Positions 43,822 through 56,689 of a stretch of 64,000 nucleotides of DNA are shown one piece after another. Both the position numbers and the translations under genes were made by a program. The stretch's first letter is position 1; every line of letters begins with the position of its first letter. This stretch comes from Zonotrichia leucophrys gambelii (Eukaryota > Chordata > Aves > Passeriformes > Passerellidae), in NCBI RefSeq assembly GCF_028769735.1, contig NC_088200.1, positions 69,411,268 through 69,475,267 of the forward strand. The letters are read 5' to 3'. The notes beneath the pieces are model-generated. The model saw only the letters and a list, made by a program, of their open reading frames with translations. It was not told the origin of the DNA and searched no databases.

Positions 43822-46800
43822 GGGAAGAGCAGAAAGCTGCCGTGGTGAGCAGAACATGCTCAGAGCATTCCAGTTCAGAGAATGGCACTGCCCCTGAAGG
43901 GCAAAAAGCTTGAAATCATAGAATTCTGTGCAGAACCGTTGCACAGATTTTCTCTTCTAGAATGTGCCCATTTTTGTATTCTGTAGATGAATACCCTGGG
44001 TTTTATAGAATACCTGGGTTTTTTCTAAAGGTTTTTGGGGGAACTCTCAAGTTTATTTCTATTTGCATTTTACATCCAGCATGTATACAGATTTTTTTTT
44101 CTTTTTAAAATACCTAAGGAAAAAATATCTAAGCATTTTTTAGTCCTTTGGGATATTGTAATTAATTTCCTTAGAAAGAAAACCTTATTGAACAAGTGTG
44201 AAAACACAGAGAGGGAAAATAGCATAAAAGTCTTTTAGAACAGGGCATGTAATAAGGACTGCAGAACTGAGGAATTCCTCCAAGGGCAGAATTAGCAAGA
44301 TATATCACCAAGAATACCTTCCAAGATACTTCCTTAAATCGAGGGAAATGTGATCTGCAGCCGTACAAAGTACAGCCAAAGCAAATGAAAACCTTTGGAA
44401 AAGAAGGAATTTTGCCAGTGAGATCAGTCTGTCTGCATAATTGAGGGATGTCCATCAACCTTGCACTGCATTCCTCAATATTTGCAATGTCTTTTCTCCC
44501 AATTTCTGTCAAGTGAATAAGCTGCAGTTGTTTAACCATTAATTTAAGCTCTTTGGGGAATTACCAAGCACCATGTATGTTCTTTTGTAGCTGAGCAGGA
44601 CTTGAGTTTCCCAAGTCTTCTACAAAGCAGAAGGGAACCACAGAGTTACTTGTGCTAATGTTAATAAAGGGTTTCATGAAAGCAGGTGAATGAGAGCATT
44701 CCATTATAGAACTTCCACATTCAGGAAAACAGGAGTCCACTTAGAATAAAACCTATAAGGCTAGCATAGCATCGGAACAGGATAAAATGAAATTACTAGA
44801 CAGGAAGTGATGCATCAGAAATGAAATGTATCATTTCTGATACATCTGCATGCATTTGCAAGGTAAAACAGAAAAAGAAGGGCAGAGATAGAAAGGAATG
44901 AAGATTTTAAAATTGCACTGTGCAGAAGAGACACACGAACCACCAGTGTGAACACAGCTGGGAGATTCATCTTGGAAATGGATTAGAGTGGAATCCATTC
45001 ACTGAAGATCTCTGGTGCACAGGAGTGCAAAGACTGAGGAAAAAAGGAGAAAAGTCTAATTTCTGAAATCTATTTAGATTCCTGGAAGCATTGTCTAGAG
45101 ACGTAAAAATCTAAAGCCTCAGAGAATCTAAACCTAAAACATCCCCAAATGGATTGATCGGGTATGATGGGCACATCTCTGCTCTTTTCAGAGTCAATGA
45201 AATTGACAATGAGTGTCTGGAAATTAGGAATGCGCGCCCAGATTTTATCTCGGTTACTTTAAGAGCACCTTAATAAGGCACTTCAGAAACTGTACTATGA
45301 AGTTCTTCACCCTGCTCTATTTACTTTACATTTGAAAACAGGCTGGTAGAAGGAGAAATCGGGCTTTAATTTCTCCCCAAATCACCTGTTGCACTCTCAG
45401 GTTACGAGTAGATGTAAAATTCAGCTAATCACTCTCTCTATCCGTGAATACTCCACTAGTGAACTAACATGTAGAAACATCCTTCTTCCCTTGGTACCTT
45501 TCTAAATGGTGCCCTAATGAACAGGAGACTTGCATAAATCTCACATAAAATCACCAAAATTGCTGAAATTAACACTCAATTCCACGATAAAAGCTTCTGG
45601 GAAAAGGCTTGACAGGATCACTGAAGAAAGTCAAACTTGGGAGAGAAACGTGCATTTTAGCCCTGATCAAGGGGAAAAAAATGGAAATGCTGTAAAAATT
45701 CCAAGTGGAAGGTAAGGAGAAAGACAAGCAGGAGAAAGACAAGCAGCCCAGGAAGCACAAGGCCCTGCCAGAGGACCTGTGGAAGGTAACTTTGTGCCCC
45801 AGCACTGTTAGAGGACGTTCCCTGCCATTGGTGCAAGCAGCTGGAGACATAAATACTGATTGATTTGGGAGCCACAGTCTTGGTAAATGCAGAGGTGGTT
45901 CAGTAACGTGACATGAGGGAGTTCCCTCAGAGCAGCTGGGATGCCTGAAAGAAGTGAACAGCTCACCACAGCCCGGCCCACTCAGCTGCTTTTCCTTCTG
46001 ACCCTCCTGGGGAGGCTCTGACATTTCCTCTTCCCTGATGGAAGTGCAGCTGCTGCCAAGGGAAACGTCCCCATACTCACTCAGTGTTCCCTTTGCTTGC
46101 CGGATGCCCCAGCTGCTGTCGCTGTCCAGGAGAGCTGCTCTGCACGGGAGGAGGAGCCCGAGGGAGAGGCTTTGAAGATGGGGCAGCTGGGATCCCTCTG
46201 CTTGGAGCTCTGTTTAAAGATACACGGACTTGCATGTGAACAGGGATAATTATATGGACTTGTACGTATGTAGCCTGATATTTGTACAGGCCTATTTCTG
46301 TACATATGGTATCAGATTTATGAATGTGCTGTGTATCTATGTACATATAGATACCTGCATACATACAGGTTTGCAGTCACATCTTTGTGGGTATAAGTAT
46401 CTAGTTCTTTATGTGTATTGTAATATCTGTGTTTAGATTTCCGTATGTACACGGTTGTGTAGGTATCTATTTCTATTGATGTATTGATGTAGTTTTGGTC
46501 TTTTTAAATAGCTATGTTGGTATTTGTTTTGGTATATATGTATTTTTATATTTTTTAAGATGCGCATTGATGTATTTCTATATATATTATATTTACATAT
46601 ATATCCAGATATATTGCTGCATATTCGTATTGATGCAGTTGTACAGATATTTAGATTGGTATTGCTGTTTGTCTATTTATAGGTAGGTTTATTTTCTGTA
46701 TCTCTTTCTTCAATGTAACAGGTAACATTTAATCTGTATTCACATCTGTATTTTGTAGTGGTTATTTATGTATTCAGTTCTATTTAAATGTGTCTGGAGT

Positions 46801-47395
46801 TGTATAGTGGTGGAATTCTATTTGTAGAGTACTTGGTATTACAGTCAAATACTGATATTTTCGTATTTGTATATGGGCTATATGTTTGCCATAATATGCA
46901 ATAAATTAAGTTGTTAATTTTCCCTTGATCTCTGTGTATAGTGAGTGTTTTTAGAGGCTTGCAATAAATTAGTTTTTGTTACCAGAAGTTGTTATCTGTA
47001 TGTTTTTAAATAGTGTGTTGTAACAAATTCATAAATTACTTTTTTAAAATTTAACAAAGATTTGCATAGTTCTGTTTTTTCAGCGCTGGTGTAGCAATTT
47101 ATAAGAAATGCCATTTGTCAAGTGAGATGGATGTGTTGTAATTTGTGCTCCCCAAGCCATGGGCAGATGTAAATGCTGGAGGAGTTTGGCCATGCAAATC
47201 TCCAGCCATGCCCAGCACGCGCCCCACCTGCACTCAGGCTGGGCAAGGGAAGCGCAGATTTGGGCTGGCAGCAGAGCCCCACGTTGGCTCAGAACTCGCT
47301 GCAAAGGCCTGCTGGCTGAGAAAAAGAGCAGGGACACTTTTTATATATTCTATTTATTACAGTACATATATTAAAATATGTATTATGTGGTGTAT
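43822..47395. other. Host intergenic DNA, AT-rich
   Basis: No gene or LTR recognised. 46230-47050 is a long low-complexity stretch of degenerate TGTATGTATCTAT-like text. 46030-46070 resembles a block at 1705-1745 (opposite strand). Confidence 0.45.
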
Positions 47396-47475
47396 TGTAG
47401 GAATCCCTAAAATCAGAGGGTTTTGGGAAAGCTGCTCCTCAGTGAGGAGGATTTCCAGCCTAGAAGAATATAAAA
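47396..47475 (+). mobile_element. Fragment of class II LTR (U3 start)
   Basis: TGTAGGAATCCCTAAAATCA and then GGGTTTTGGGAAAGCTGC align with the start of the LTR at 56528. The match fades after about 45-80 bases, so most of the LTR is deleted. Confidence 0.6.
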
Positions 47476-47606
47476 TTAAAAAAGAAGACCATGGACAGTG
47501 CCATTGCCAGAGGCCCAGGCTGTTCAAAGGAGGAATGGATCGTCCCCTTCGCCGTCTGTAGCTGATACCTCTGTCAGTAATAAGTAGCAGCTCCGGGGGC
47601 AACGAG

Positions 47607-47717
47607 ATGGGAAACCATCTCTCTAAACCAGAATGGGGCGTCTTTTACCAGCTTGAGGCAATTTTACAGGGTAAAGGACGTTCAGACATGTCAAAACGTG
47701 AACTAAAATATAATTAA
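47607..47717 (+). pseudogene. Class II gag start (matrix) fragment
   Basis: An ATG-GGA start gives MGNHLSKPEWGVFYQLEAIL, with the N-terminal glycine signal for myristoylation and the start of a betaretrovirus-type matrix domain, then stops after 36 codons. Related frame may continue at 47729-47950 in another frame. It lies downstream of the LTR fragment in the same orientation, as the 5' end of a provirus would. Confidence 0.6.
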
Positions 47718-47999
47718 TCTGGGTAAAAGTGAATACTCAAAATACAGACTTGAAGTCTGATTTTACCTTTGGTTTCTGGGACCAGATAAACTGGAAAATT
47801 CACAATCTAGTCTCTCTCAAAAAGGAAGAGTCTTTGGTCAAAATTATGCCTGTCTCCAGAGCTTTAATGGAGAGCTTTGATCAGAATGATTGCAACAGAG
47901 ACTTTCTCAAACATCAGAACAGAACACCTGGCTCTGAGACTTTAATTCTGAGTGGTGCTGGACCTTCATCCTTCTCTGTGGGGATCTCGGATTTTGTTC

Positions 48000-49092
48000 A
48001 GGGTGTCCTGGCATGTCCGGGCTTTCTCCAGACAGTGTGGACAGCACCCCGGAGCCCGGAAAAGGGGAATCAGATCAGCTTCCAGCGTTGGTCGGGTTCT
48101 CTGCTTTTTCCAGGATTCCCTGAGGCACTGATGCTGCAACCCGTCATTGTCCCAACTCCTCCAGGAAATCATCCACCCCCAGAATTCCCAGAAAATGTTT
48201 GGGATTTTTCTTGCATTCCAAGAGTTTGGGGGGTCATGGGGCGTGTTCTAGGGAGGCTGGGAATCAAACGGGTCCATGAGATTAATGTTTGAGGAAGGTT
48301 TGCAAAAGAGGAGCTGCTGTTTCTGTGCTCTGCACTCTTGTGAAAAAGATGCGGCCGGATCTTATTCTGAAGTTGTGCAGGTGGGGTCAGCCAAGGGGGG
48401 GCCTGGATCCGCTCTGCCTGGCCGAGGGGCTGCAGGGTCGCTCCTGCCACTGTTTGCCCTTCCCAGGAAGTCACCCCCTTGGATCGGGCTCAGGCTGGCA
48501 GTTTGCTTTGGAGCTCTGAGGACTCTTTTCATATAGATTCCTCTGCCAAAACTTTCCGGGATTTTCACCACTTTTGGCTCCCCAGCCTCTGGTTAGAGCA
48601 GGTGGGGGGCTTTGGATTCGGCTCTGCCTGCAGGGGAGCGGGCAGGGGAGAGGACAGAGGTGGCGGGGGGCAGGCAGGGCTTGAGCAGGGCAGGGATGGC
48701 TCTGCCCAGAGAGATGGATGGGGTGGAGGTGGGAGAGCTCAGGAAAGTTGTTGTGGAGGCACAGACACTTCATTCAGAAGCCTTGAAGCCTGTCTCATTG
48801 GTGCTGGGGTCGGGGGGGGGAAAGCATGCTGAGATTGCTCTTGGACCTGAGAGTTTTCCAGCTGTATCCCTGCGGGCAGTCCATTGGAAAGCATCACAAA
48901 TACAAAGTCAGGGTCTACAGCTGGAGAGCAGCCCGATTTGCATGAATCTAAAAAGATCCAATTTAGTGAATCCAGACGTGAGTTAGCAGGCTCTGGCTTT
49001 CTTCCTGTCACCAAGAACTTGGAGCTCTCCTCCCCAGCCCTTCCTGGCAGGGCTCCCAGGAAAGTTGGTGCAGCGACACTACTGCCAAGTGA
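48000..49092. other. GC-rich non-retroviral segment
   Basis: Unique-looking GC-rich sequence between the gag start fragment and the inverted LTR. Open frames overlap on both strands; no family recognised. Confidence 0.35.
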
Positions 49093-49661
49093 CGCCGGCC
49101 AGGGGCTATTTACAGACTACGAACGGTACAGGGCTGCTATGAAAAGTGCCTAGAGCTGTTTATTTTTCAGCATCAGTCTCATTACATGATTATGATAATG
49201 GGAAGATGCTAGCAGCTCACAATCCAGGCAGCAGGCCAGAAATCATAAGGTTACAACTTACTTTATAAGCTTCTTAACAAATCACACAATGCAAAACATA
49301 TTGATAGTAGTTCTATCCAATCACCATAAGCACATGTAGCTTTGGTTAAAACAGTGCTTGCTTATTTCAAATGCAGTACCTCTTTGTAAGCCTTAAAACA
49401 CAATGCACAGAGCTCCACTATTAAGCTTCAACCTTCCTAATATCTTGCTAGATAAACTTTCTGCAGCTTAGAGAGCTATTCAGACAAGCATTAATACAAA
49501 GGCCTATTGTTCGATTTGCCCTCGCTTTTTCTACAGTTTAAATAATTTTTTCTGCTGACCTATCTCATGAGTGTTGCTTTAGCTCTACTCACAATTCTGC
49601 TGTATCTGAGGCCTGCCTTTTGCAGCTTTCCAAAAACCCTCTAATTTTATGGATTCCCTCA
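49093..49661 (-). mobile_element. Inverted class II 3' LTR
   Basis: On the minus strand it runs from TGAGGGAATCC at 49661 to about GGCCGGCG at 49093 (the expected CA end is mutated), about 569 bp, collinear with the 572-bp LTR at 5971-6542. Confidence 0.8.
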
Positions 49662-49849
49662 ATTGCCCCTCTCTCTTCACCCAAAAAGAAACCTTACCAA
49701 TTGTGTCATTTATTACTTGCGTTTTGTAGCCTTACTATAACATTTTTGTCTCTTATCTGCTTAAAGCATGTTTTTGTTGGCACTAAGCATTGCTGTATTA
49801 CAACACAGCAAGTTAATGCTGTGACGGTCCAGTCAGTGGAAAGGGCATA

Positions 49850-50491
49850 AATTATGCCTGACAATAGTTACAAGTCATTGTTCAAAAATCTCTTGTCGAT
49901 TCCAGGGTCTTAACTCAAAACCTTCCTCCATTTCTATTCCATCATCCACCATCTCCGTGAGATTTCAAGAACTCTCTGTGAATCCATTTGCTACCTCTCT
50001 CTCTTGTGCGATAAAAACTTCTTGGACAGTTTTGTTCATCTCTCGTTGCACACACTGAAGTATGCAAGGTATTACTATGAATATCACTACCAAAACACCC
50101 AATACATGGAGACCTATCTTGCAAAGTTCCCTTAGCCAAGGTGCAAAGCTCCATTCTTAGGACAAATTATCTGACCAGGACCCACCATCTTCTTTAATTT
50201 GGGCTGTCAAATCTTTCAGCTTTTGTATGCTTTTGAGGATGGATTCAGAGTGATCAGACCGGTTCATACAACACAATCCTTCAAATTCCTCACAACCATG
50301 TCCTTGTGCCAGTAACAGAAAATCAATTGCTGCTCTGTTTGGAAGGGTAGCATGTCTAACACTATTAACATCGGTCAACATGTCACTGATTGCAGTGGAT
50401 GTGCCATTAGTTTGTTTACTCAGCCAACATCCAACCCAATCTAATTGTTTCAATGCCATTGCTGAAGCCAGCTGGGGTAAAAACAAACCCT
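49850..50491 (-). pseudogene. Inverted env TM fragment
   Basis: The minus-strand frame 50486-50157 holds the TM ectodomain including LPNRAAIDFLLLAQGHG and an intact C-x6-CC motif (CEEFEGLCC). A stop after SDNLS breaks it, and the remaining tail (to 49850) is out of frame. The first 180 bases next to 50490 are identical to 55693-55870 of the plus-strand env. At 50491 the env sequence ends abruptly and plus-strand gag begins. Confidence 0.85.
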
Positions 50492-51250
50492 GGAACTTGG
50501 AGCTTTTTGGCAGGCTTCATGGGACAGCTGATTGCTGTGACAACACTACCTGTTCTTCTGGATCAGATACAGGAGTGATGAAAAGGAAAAAAAAACACAG
50601 TCTAAATCGACAGTAGACCTTCCATTGCAACTACCTAAGTGGTCTAATATTACTCAAAATTTAGAAAAAATTTGGATTCAAATAAACACTTCCTTGCCTT
50701 ACCTGTAAGATATGGTCATAAGGATGTAAATCCACAATACGAAATTCCTTCTCACCATGAGATCAAAGAACTTATAGGAAGAATGCAAAAAAAAATTCTT
50801 ATAACTTTACCTGATCAGCCTCCAAGTGTAACAGAGATGCTAACAGCTTGCAGCAAGCTCACCTCTCCAAAACATCTTGCTAATGTGCAAGTCAGTGCTT
50901 TTGGAAAGCAGATTGCAGATTCTTAAGAAAAGTTAGGAAACCATTGGGAGATAATTTGGGAAAGGGTTGGGAGAAAATTTGGGACAATAAATGGAAAAGG
51001 TTGAAAAGGCCCTTGAAGCACAAAGAAACATTTTCTAAAAATCTGTTGGTACTGTACAGTTGGACTCTGATAAAAAGGCTTGTGGCTTTGCTTGTGGTAA
51101 AGCAGGACACGTGAAAAGAGATTGTCCTACAACAACAGTCAAACCTAAACCACTTTCTATTTGCCCTCATCGTAGGAAAGGGAAGCATCTGTCTAAGTAC
51201 TGTCGTTCTCAATGTGACATCGATGGCAAATCTTTGTCGTTAAACTGAAA
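50492..51250 (+). pseudogene. Class II gag, capsid end and nucleocapsid
   Basis: Stretches in shifting frames include a capsid-like segment (50672-50926) and two zinc-knuckle-like boxes at about 51075-51210: CGFACGKAGHVKRDC, with a normal C-x3-C-x4-H-x4-C, and a damaged second box (ICPHRRKGKHLSKYC). Matrix and the 5' half of capsid are missing because of the inversion joint at 50491. Confidence 0.75.
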
Positions 51251-51479
51251 AAAGAGCGCGGATTATCACCGCACCTGGACACAAGTAGTGACCTCCTTAC
51301 AGTCAATTACCCAGTCAAATGGCATTGGTACCTCAGTCATTTATCCCTCAGTCATCCATCCCTCAAATGGTCCCAGGTCAATACCCTCACGTACAAGGTT
51401 TGAATTGGCCTCCTCAAAAATTGATACACCTTTTAAATAATTTCTGATATGAAAGTGTTTCTACTGGAATTATCAGGTT

Positions 51480-52120
51480 TTTTCAGCAAAGACAAGAGCT
51501 TTTGATTCTAGGCAGAGCTAGCACCAAAATTGTCAGACTGTCAGTCCTTCCAGCGGTTGTTTCAATAGATTTTAACAATAAACCAATATATTTAAATCTT
51601 GTATGTAATGTTCCTATGGCGACTCCACCAAAAACACCTATAGCTATTGCATTTCTTCTACCCATGAGTACAGCCAAGCAAAACAACTTTCCAGAGAATT
51701 CAATGCTGTCTGTGCCATTTGGAACCTCAAGTCCTGAGGTCTTTTGGGTCCAAATTTTGGACCGCAAGCAAGAAGAATTGACTTGCTGCCTGACTCACTG
51801 TGGTAAAACAATTTACATTACAGGCATGCCGGATACTGGTGCAGATGTCACTGTAATCTCTCACATGTTTTGTCCCAGAGACTGGGATTTAGTAGCTCCT
51901 GCACGTTCCTTCACAGGGACTGGAGGTGCTACCGTGTGTTTGCAAAGTGCATCCATGATTAACATTACAGGTCCTGAAGGAAAGACAGCAATGGTGCGTC
52001 CTTTTCTTGTTCAGAAGCCTCTCACCGTCTGGGGGAGAGACGTCCTGTCCCAATGGGGAGCAGAACTGGAGGTGGGCCTGTGGTGGAAACCACGTCAAAA
52101 CCTGCCACTTGAAAGCTGAA
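51480..52120 (+). pseudogene. Class II protease, with dUTPase-like remnant
   Basis: The open frame 51502-52119 carries the aspartic protease active site DTGADVTVIS and the flap and C-terminal GRDVLSQWG box of class II proteases. The preceding part (NLVCNVPMATPPKTPIAIAF) resembles the end of a retroviral dUTPase, as found upstream of protease in betaretroviruses; that assignment is tentative. It is the least damaged domain of this provirus. Confidence 0.75.
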
Positions 52121-52970
52121 CTGGAAAACTGATCCTCCTATATGGATTGATCAATGGCCTTTAACAGAGAAAAAATTAAATAGCCTTAAAAGATTGGTAA
52201 AGGAGCAATTACAAGAAGGTCACATCACACCCACAAAGAGTGAATTCCCTGAAATTCACCAGTATTCGTCATCCACAAGAAGACACTGGATTCCTGGAGG
52301 TTGTTTCACGACCTGAAGATCAATGAAGTATTGAAGACATAGGACCTCTTAAACCTCAACTTCCTTATCAATGATCCCAAAACACTGGCCTCTCATTGTC
52401 ATTGATTTAAAGGATTGTTTTTCCACATCCCACTTCATCCCAATGATGCTCCAAGATTTTCCTTTTCAGTTCCAGTCATCAATCAAAGAGAACCCATGCA
52501 GAGATAGCACTGGAAAACATTGCCTCTAGAAATGTAGAATTCGCCTATAATTTGCCAATATTTTCTAGCACAAGTTTTGTCTCCAGTTTGACAGAAGTAT
52601 CCAAGATCCATGATTTCACACTACATGGATGATTTGCTCATCACAGCTCCAATGCAGCCAGAGATGGAGCAAGCTTGTCCTAGTGTTGTTACTGAAATCC
52701 AAAATGCTGGACTTAAAATTTCTATACCCAAAATTCAAGAAGTTCCACCTTGGAAGTATCTGGGATGGAAGATGACTGAAAAAACAATTACACTGCAGAA
52801 GATACAGCTCTGGACCAGTGTCAACACCCTGCAAGACTTACAACAGCTTCTAGAAGAAATCAGTTGGGTCAGACCTGGTTTGGGAATCACCAACGATGAA
52901 TTGGGTCCACGTTTTAATTTGTTGAGAGGAAGCTGCGCCATCAACTCTCCTGAACTCTAATACCTGAAGG
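52121..52970 (+). pseudogene. Class II reverse transcriptase, broken
   Basis: The opening region (WPLTEKKLNSLKRLVKEQLQ, EGHITPT) is recognisable, then several shifts and stops. The frame 52610-52960 holds the catalytic YMDD box (codons at 52622-52633) and a GLKISIPKIQ..PWKYLGWKM block. YMDD supports class II. Confidence 0.8.
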
Positions 52971-54590
52971 TCGTGCAGTGCCTGACAGGGTCATGGAGGC
53001 TCTCCAAAGATAACAAGCTCATCGCTGTATTCCAGAAAAGCCATTCTTTTCTGCAATTTTAGGAGGAAGGATGCAACTTTGTTCTGTCATTTTTCAATCA
53101 GACCCTTCTGAGAGAGATCCTTTGTTGATAATAGAATGGGGTTTTCTTCCCTCAAGGTTTCCAAGACTATTTTTACAGTCTTAGAGAGGATAACACAAAT
53201 TCTGATTAAGGCCAGAACAAGGTTATTAAGTTTAGCAGGTGAAGAATTTGCAGTTCTCTATTTACCACTGAAAAAAATTATCTTGATTGGGCAATGCAAA
53301 ATTCTGCAAATTCTGATGATTTGCAAGGAGAATTATTAAATTTTGCAGATATTGCTTCTGTTCATTACCCGGCTCAAGAATTATTGCAGGCAAAATTGAG
53401 TTTTAGAGAGAAGCCTTTGTTAAGTAAAGAACCTTTAAACACAGTAACTCTCTTCACTGATGGGATCTGGCAGAGGTCACAAATCAGTCATTACTTGGTT
53501 GAACCAAACCAAGTTCCCAACTAAAATTGGGAATCAGATATTCAAATAGTAGAGGGATCTGCTCAGATTGTTGAGCTTGCTGCTGTGGTTCAGGCTTCTC
53601 AGTTCTTCCCACAACCTTTTAAGTTATTCACACATTCTACGTTTGTTGCTAATGTGGTTAAAATAATAAAAGGATCAGTTCTAAAGAATCCTAGTAATGA
53701 CACTTGACATCATTGGTTTCATGACATTTTGCAACTTTACAATAACGAACTAATCCATATTTTGTTTCTCGCATCAGCGCTCATTCTTCGCTTCTTGATT
53801 TTTAGTGGAAGGAAACGCCAGAGCGGACAAACTGACAGTGCTTATTTCAAACACTTTGCCAAACATTTTGGAACAAGCAAAACTGAGCCACACCTTTTTT
53901 CACCAAAGCGCACAAGCACTTTTGCGAATGTTTCAAATTTCCAAAGTCAAGCTAAAGCTATCATTAGTACTTGCCCTGACTGTCAGCTTGTGCAGCCTCC
54001 TGTTTCTAGAAAGAGTTGTTCAACCCACGGGGTTTGCAAAGCCTGCACTTAGGGCAAATGGATGTCACTAAATAGCCTTCCTTTGGTAAATTTACCAATA
54101 CTCATGTTTCAGTGGACACATTCTCTGGTGGAGTTTTTCTTCTCTTCACACAGGGGAGGCAGGTAATCATGCCCGTCAACATTTTTAGCAGAGCTTTTGC
54201 TTCACTGGCTGTGCCTCAAGAAGAAAAAACTGACAATGATCCCACATGCATATCTCAAAAATTGGCCACATTTTTAAAGATTGGGGTGTTCGTCATATCC
54301 TTGGTATTCCACATTCTCCCACAACCAAGCAGTTGCTGAGAGGACACATCAGACATTAAAACACATTCTTGATCAAGAGAGGGGGGAATCGAGGTCACAC
54401 CACAGATGAGGTGAAACAAAGATTTGCATGTCTTAATTTCTTAAGCAGCTCTGTTGCAGAACCTGATCCACTGATTTCTAGGCATTTTTACAATAACACA
54501 CAGGCAAAACTGAAAGAAAATCCCCCTGTTTTAATTAGATACCCTGGGACAGGACCAATTGAAGGTCCTTTCTGATTAATCACTTTGGAC
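52971..54590 (+). pseudogene. Class II RNase H and integrase, broken
   Basis: RNase H is marked by TLFTDG at about 53450 and ELAAVVQA at 53572. The integrase zinc region (HQSAQALLRMFQ, then TCPDCQL) lies at 53900-53990, core pieces with VDTFSGG near 54110 and a C-terminal segment at 54369-54575. Stops and frame changes occur throughout. Confidence 0.7.
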
Positions 54591-54689
54591 AAAGGGTTTG
54601 CTTCTGTCTCTACAGGTGCAGGAATTAAGCGGGTTCCAGCAAAAAATGTCAAACCATATCGCACCCCAGGACAGTTGACGAGCTCAAGA

Positions 54690-55436
54690 CCGTAGAAGCA
54701 AGTACGCAGACGTGAGCCAAACAGAGGGATCACGGGTCACACCTGACATTCCTTGTGCATTTGTGGAACCTGCAAACTCTGATTTTATGTGGTTTATAAA
54801 TGTGTCATTTGCTGGTTTCATAGAGCTCTATTGGAGAAAGCGTAGGTTTTGTTTGGTTAATTTTTATTAAAGGTCAAAAGTAATGTTTTTGAATTGAGAA
54901 GGATATGGGAGGAGCTTTAGCCAAGAATTAGCTCACAAAAAGGATGCTGCAAAATCAAATGGTACTACGGTGCTAGTTTTGATTGCTTCTTCTCGTGCAG
55001 AGTTTTAGTCAATTTGTAGTGTAGATTTGTCTGTGGAACAACCAAAACCAAATGTCTGGGTGACCTTAGCCAAGGCAGCAGGCTCGGATACCATGTGTTT
55101 GTCTAATTCGGAACAGAAAAGCCTTCTCAACCTGTGTAGTCGGTGTGCCAGGAAAGAATTTGCCCTTGGTCAAAAAGCAATTCAATAGTAAGCCTGGTGA
55201 AATTGACAATGGGAGGAGCCCTGTATAGGATTGTAACATCTGGGAAAAAGAACTTCCCAAAGCAGTACCTAAAACCCCAAGAATTAGAAATCCTTGGTCC
55301 TTTAACAACGGATTTTTGCCTTACATTTACAGCTAATGATTAGTGAGAAAGTGATCCTCCAAAGTACAGTGTTACTCCCCATTATTTTGCATACAGAAAC
55401 TCAAGGTTTTGGTGTAATTATTAAGAATGTTGGGAG
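54690..55436 (+). pseudogene. Env start and surface subunit, broken
   Basis: This matches the minus-strand env at 8345-7720 in order: leader, hydrophobic start, SU body. No long open frame survives before 55437. Confidence 0.65.
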
Positions 55437-56279
55437 GTGCTTTCTAAAGCTGACCAATATCCACGACAATTACCAAAAGGATGTTGGTTCACCTGTGTAG
55501 ACAGGCCCTGGCAGGGCATCCCATCATGCCCTGAAGGTGGCCCATGTAGCATTGGGATGCTCACTGTAATTGTGCCTACTGCCAAAGCGGTCATTAAGAA
55601 GAAGCAAAGGGGAACAAGATCTGCTCATCATTATCGTGAAAACTGTAGAAGTGATTTCATGCCTTGGAAGGCTGCGAAAAGGGTTTCAGCAGGTTTGTTT
55701 TTACCCCAGCTGGCTTCAGCAATGGCATTGAAACAATTAGATTGGGTTGGATGTTGGCTGAGTAAACAAACTAATGGCACATCCACTGCAATCAGTGACA
55801 TGTTGACCGATGTTAATAGTGTTAGACATGCTACCCTTCCAAACAGAGCAGCAATTGATTTTCTTTTACTGGCACAAGGACATGGTTGTGTGGAATTTGA
55901 GGGATTGTGTTGTATGAAATGGTCTGATCACTCTGAATCCATCCTCAAAAGCATACACAAGCTGAAAGATTTGACAGCTCCAATTAAAGACGATGGTGGG
56001 TCCTGGTTAGATCATTTGTTCCAAGGATGGAGCTTTGCACCTTGGCTAAGGGGACCTTGTAGAATAGGTCTCCATATGTTGGGTGTTTTGGCAGTGATAC
56101 TGGTAGTAATACCTTGCATACGTCGGTGTGTGCGACAAATGATGGACAAAACCATCAAAGAAGTTTTTATCACACAAGAGAGAGAGGTAGGAAATAGATT
56201 CACAGAGAATTCTCAAAATCTCACACAGATTGTGGATGAAGGTATAGACATGGAGGGAGGTTTTGAATTAAGACCTTAG
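55437..56279 (+). pseudogene. Env, end of SU plus complete TM open frame
   Basis: 280 codons stay open to a TAG at 56277-56279; the first codon is GTG, so this is the open tail of a longer gene and not an independent start. It includes an SU end, a proteolytic-site-like basic run (KKKQRGTRS), a TM ectodomain with the LPNRAAIDFLLLAQGHG region and C-x6-CC (CVEFEGLCC), a span around LGVLAVILVVIPC and a 60-residue cytoplasmic tail. It is the best-kept retroviral frame in the window. SU is lost upstream, so no complete glycoprotein is encoded. Confidence 0.85.
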
Positions 56280-56689
56280 AACAGGCGAGACTTTTTTGGA
56301 ACAATGACTTGTAATTGCTGTCAGACATGACTTTTGCCCTTTGAACTTACTGGACTTTCACAGCATTAAAATTGCTGTGTTGGAATATAGCAAGGCTCAA
56401 TGCGAGCAAAAAGGATGCTTTAAGCAAGTAATAAGCAGGTATACTACAGTAAGGCTATGAAATGCAAGGTAGTTAATAAACGACACGGTTACAAAGGCTT
56501 CTATTTAGCCGAACCGTGAGGGGGAATTGTGGGAATCCTTCAAATCAGTGGGTTCTGGGAAAGCTGCAAAAGGCACACCTCAGAGAAAGCAGAACTGTGG
56601 TTAGAGCTAAGCAGTAGATTTGTCAGCAGAAAAGTTATATAAGAAGTAGAAAAGTAAGGACAAATAGAACAGTGGTTTGTGTCTATTAC

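Noticed and set aside
46230..47050. Possible satellite or matrix-attachment region
   Set aside because: The TGTATGTATCTAT-like text is too degenerate, with no fixed period. I treat it as low-complexity AT-rich DNA.
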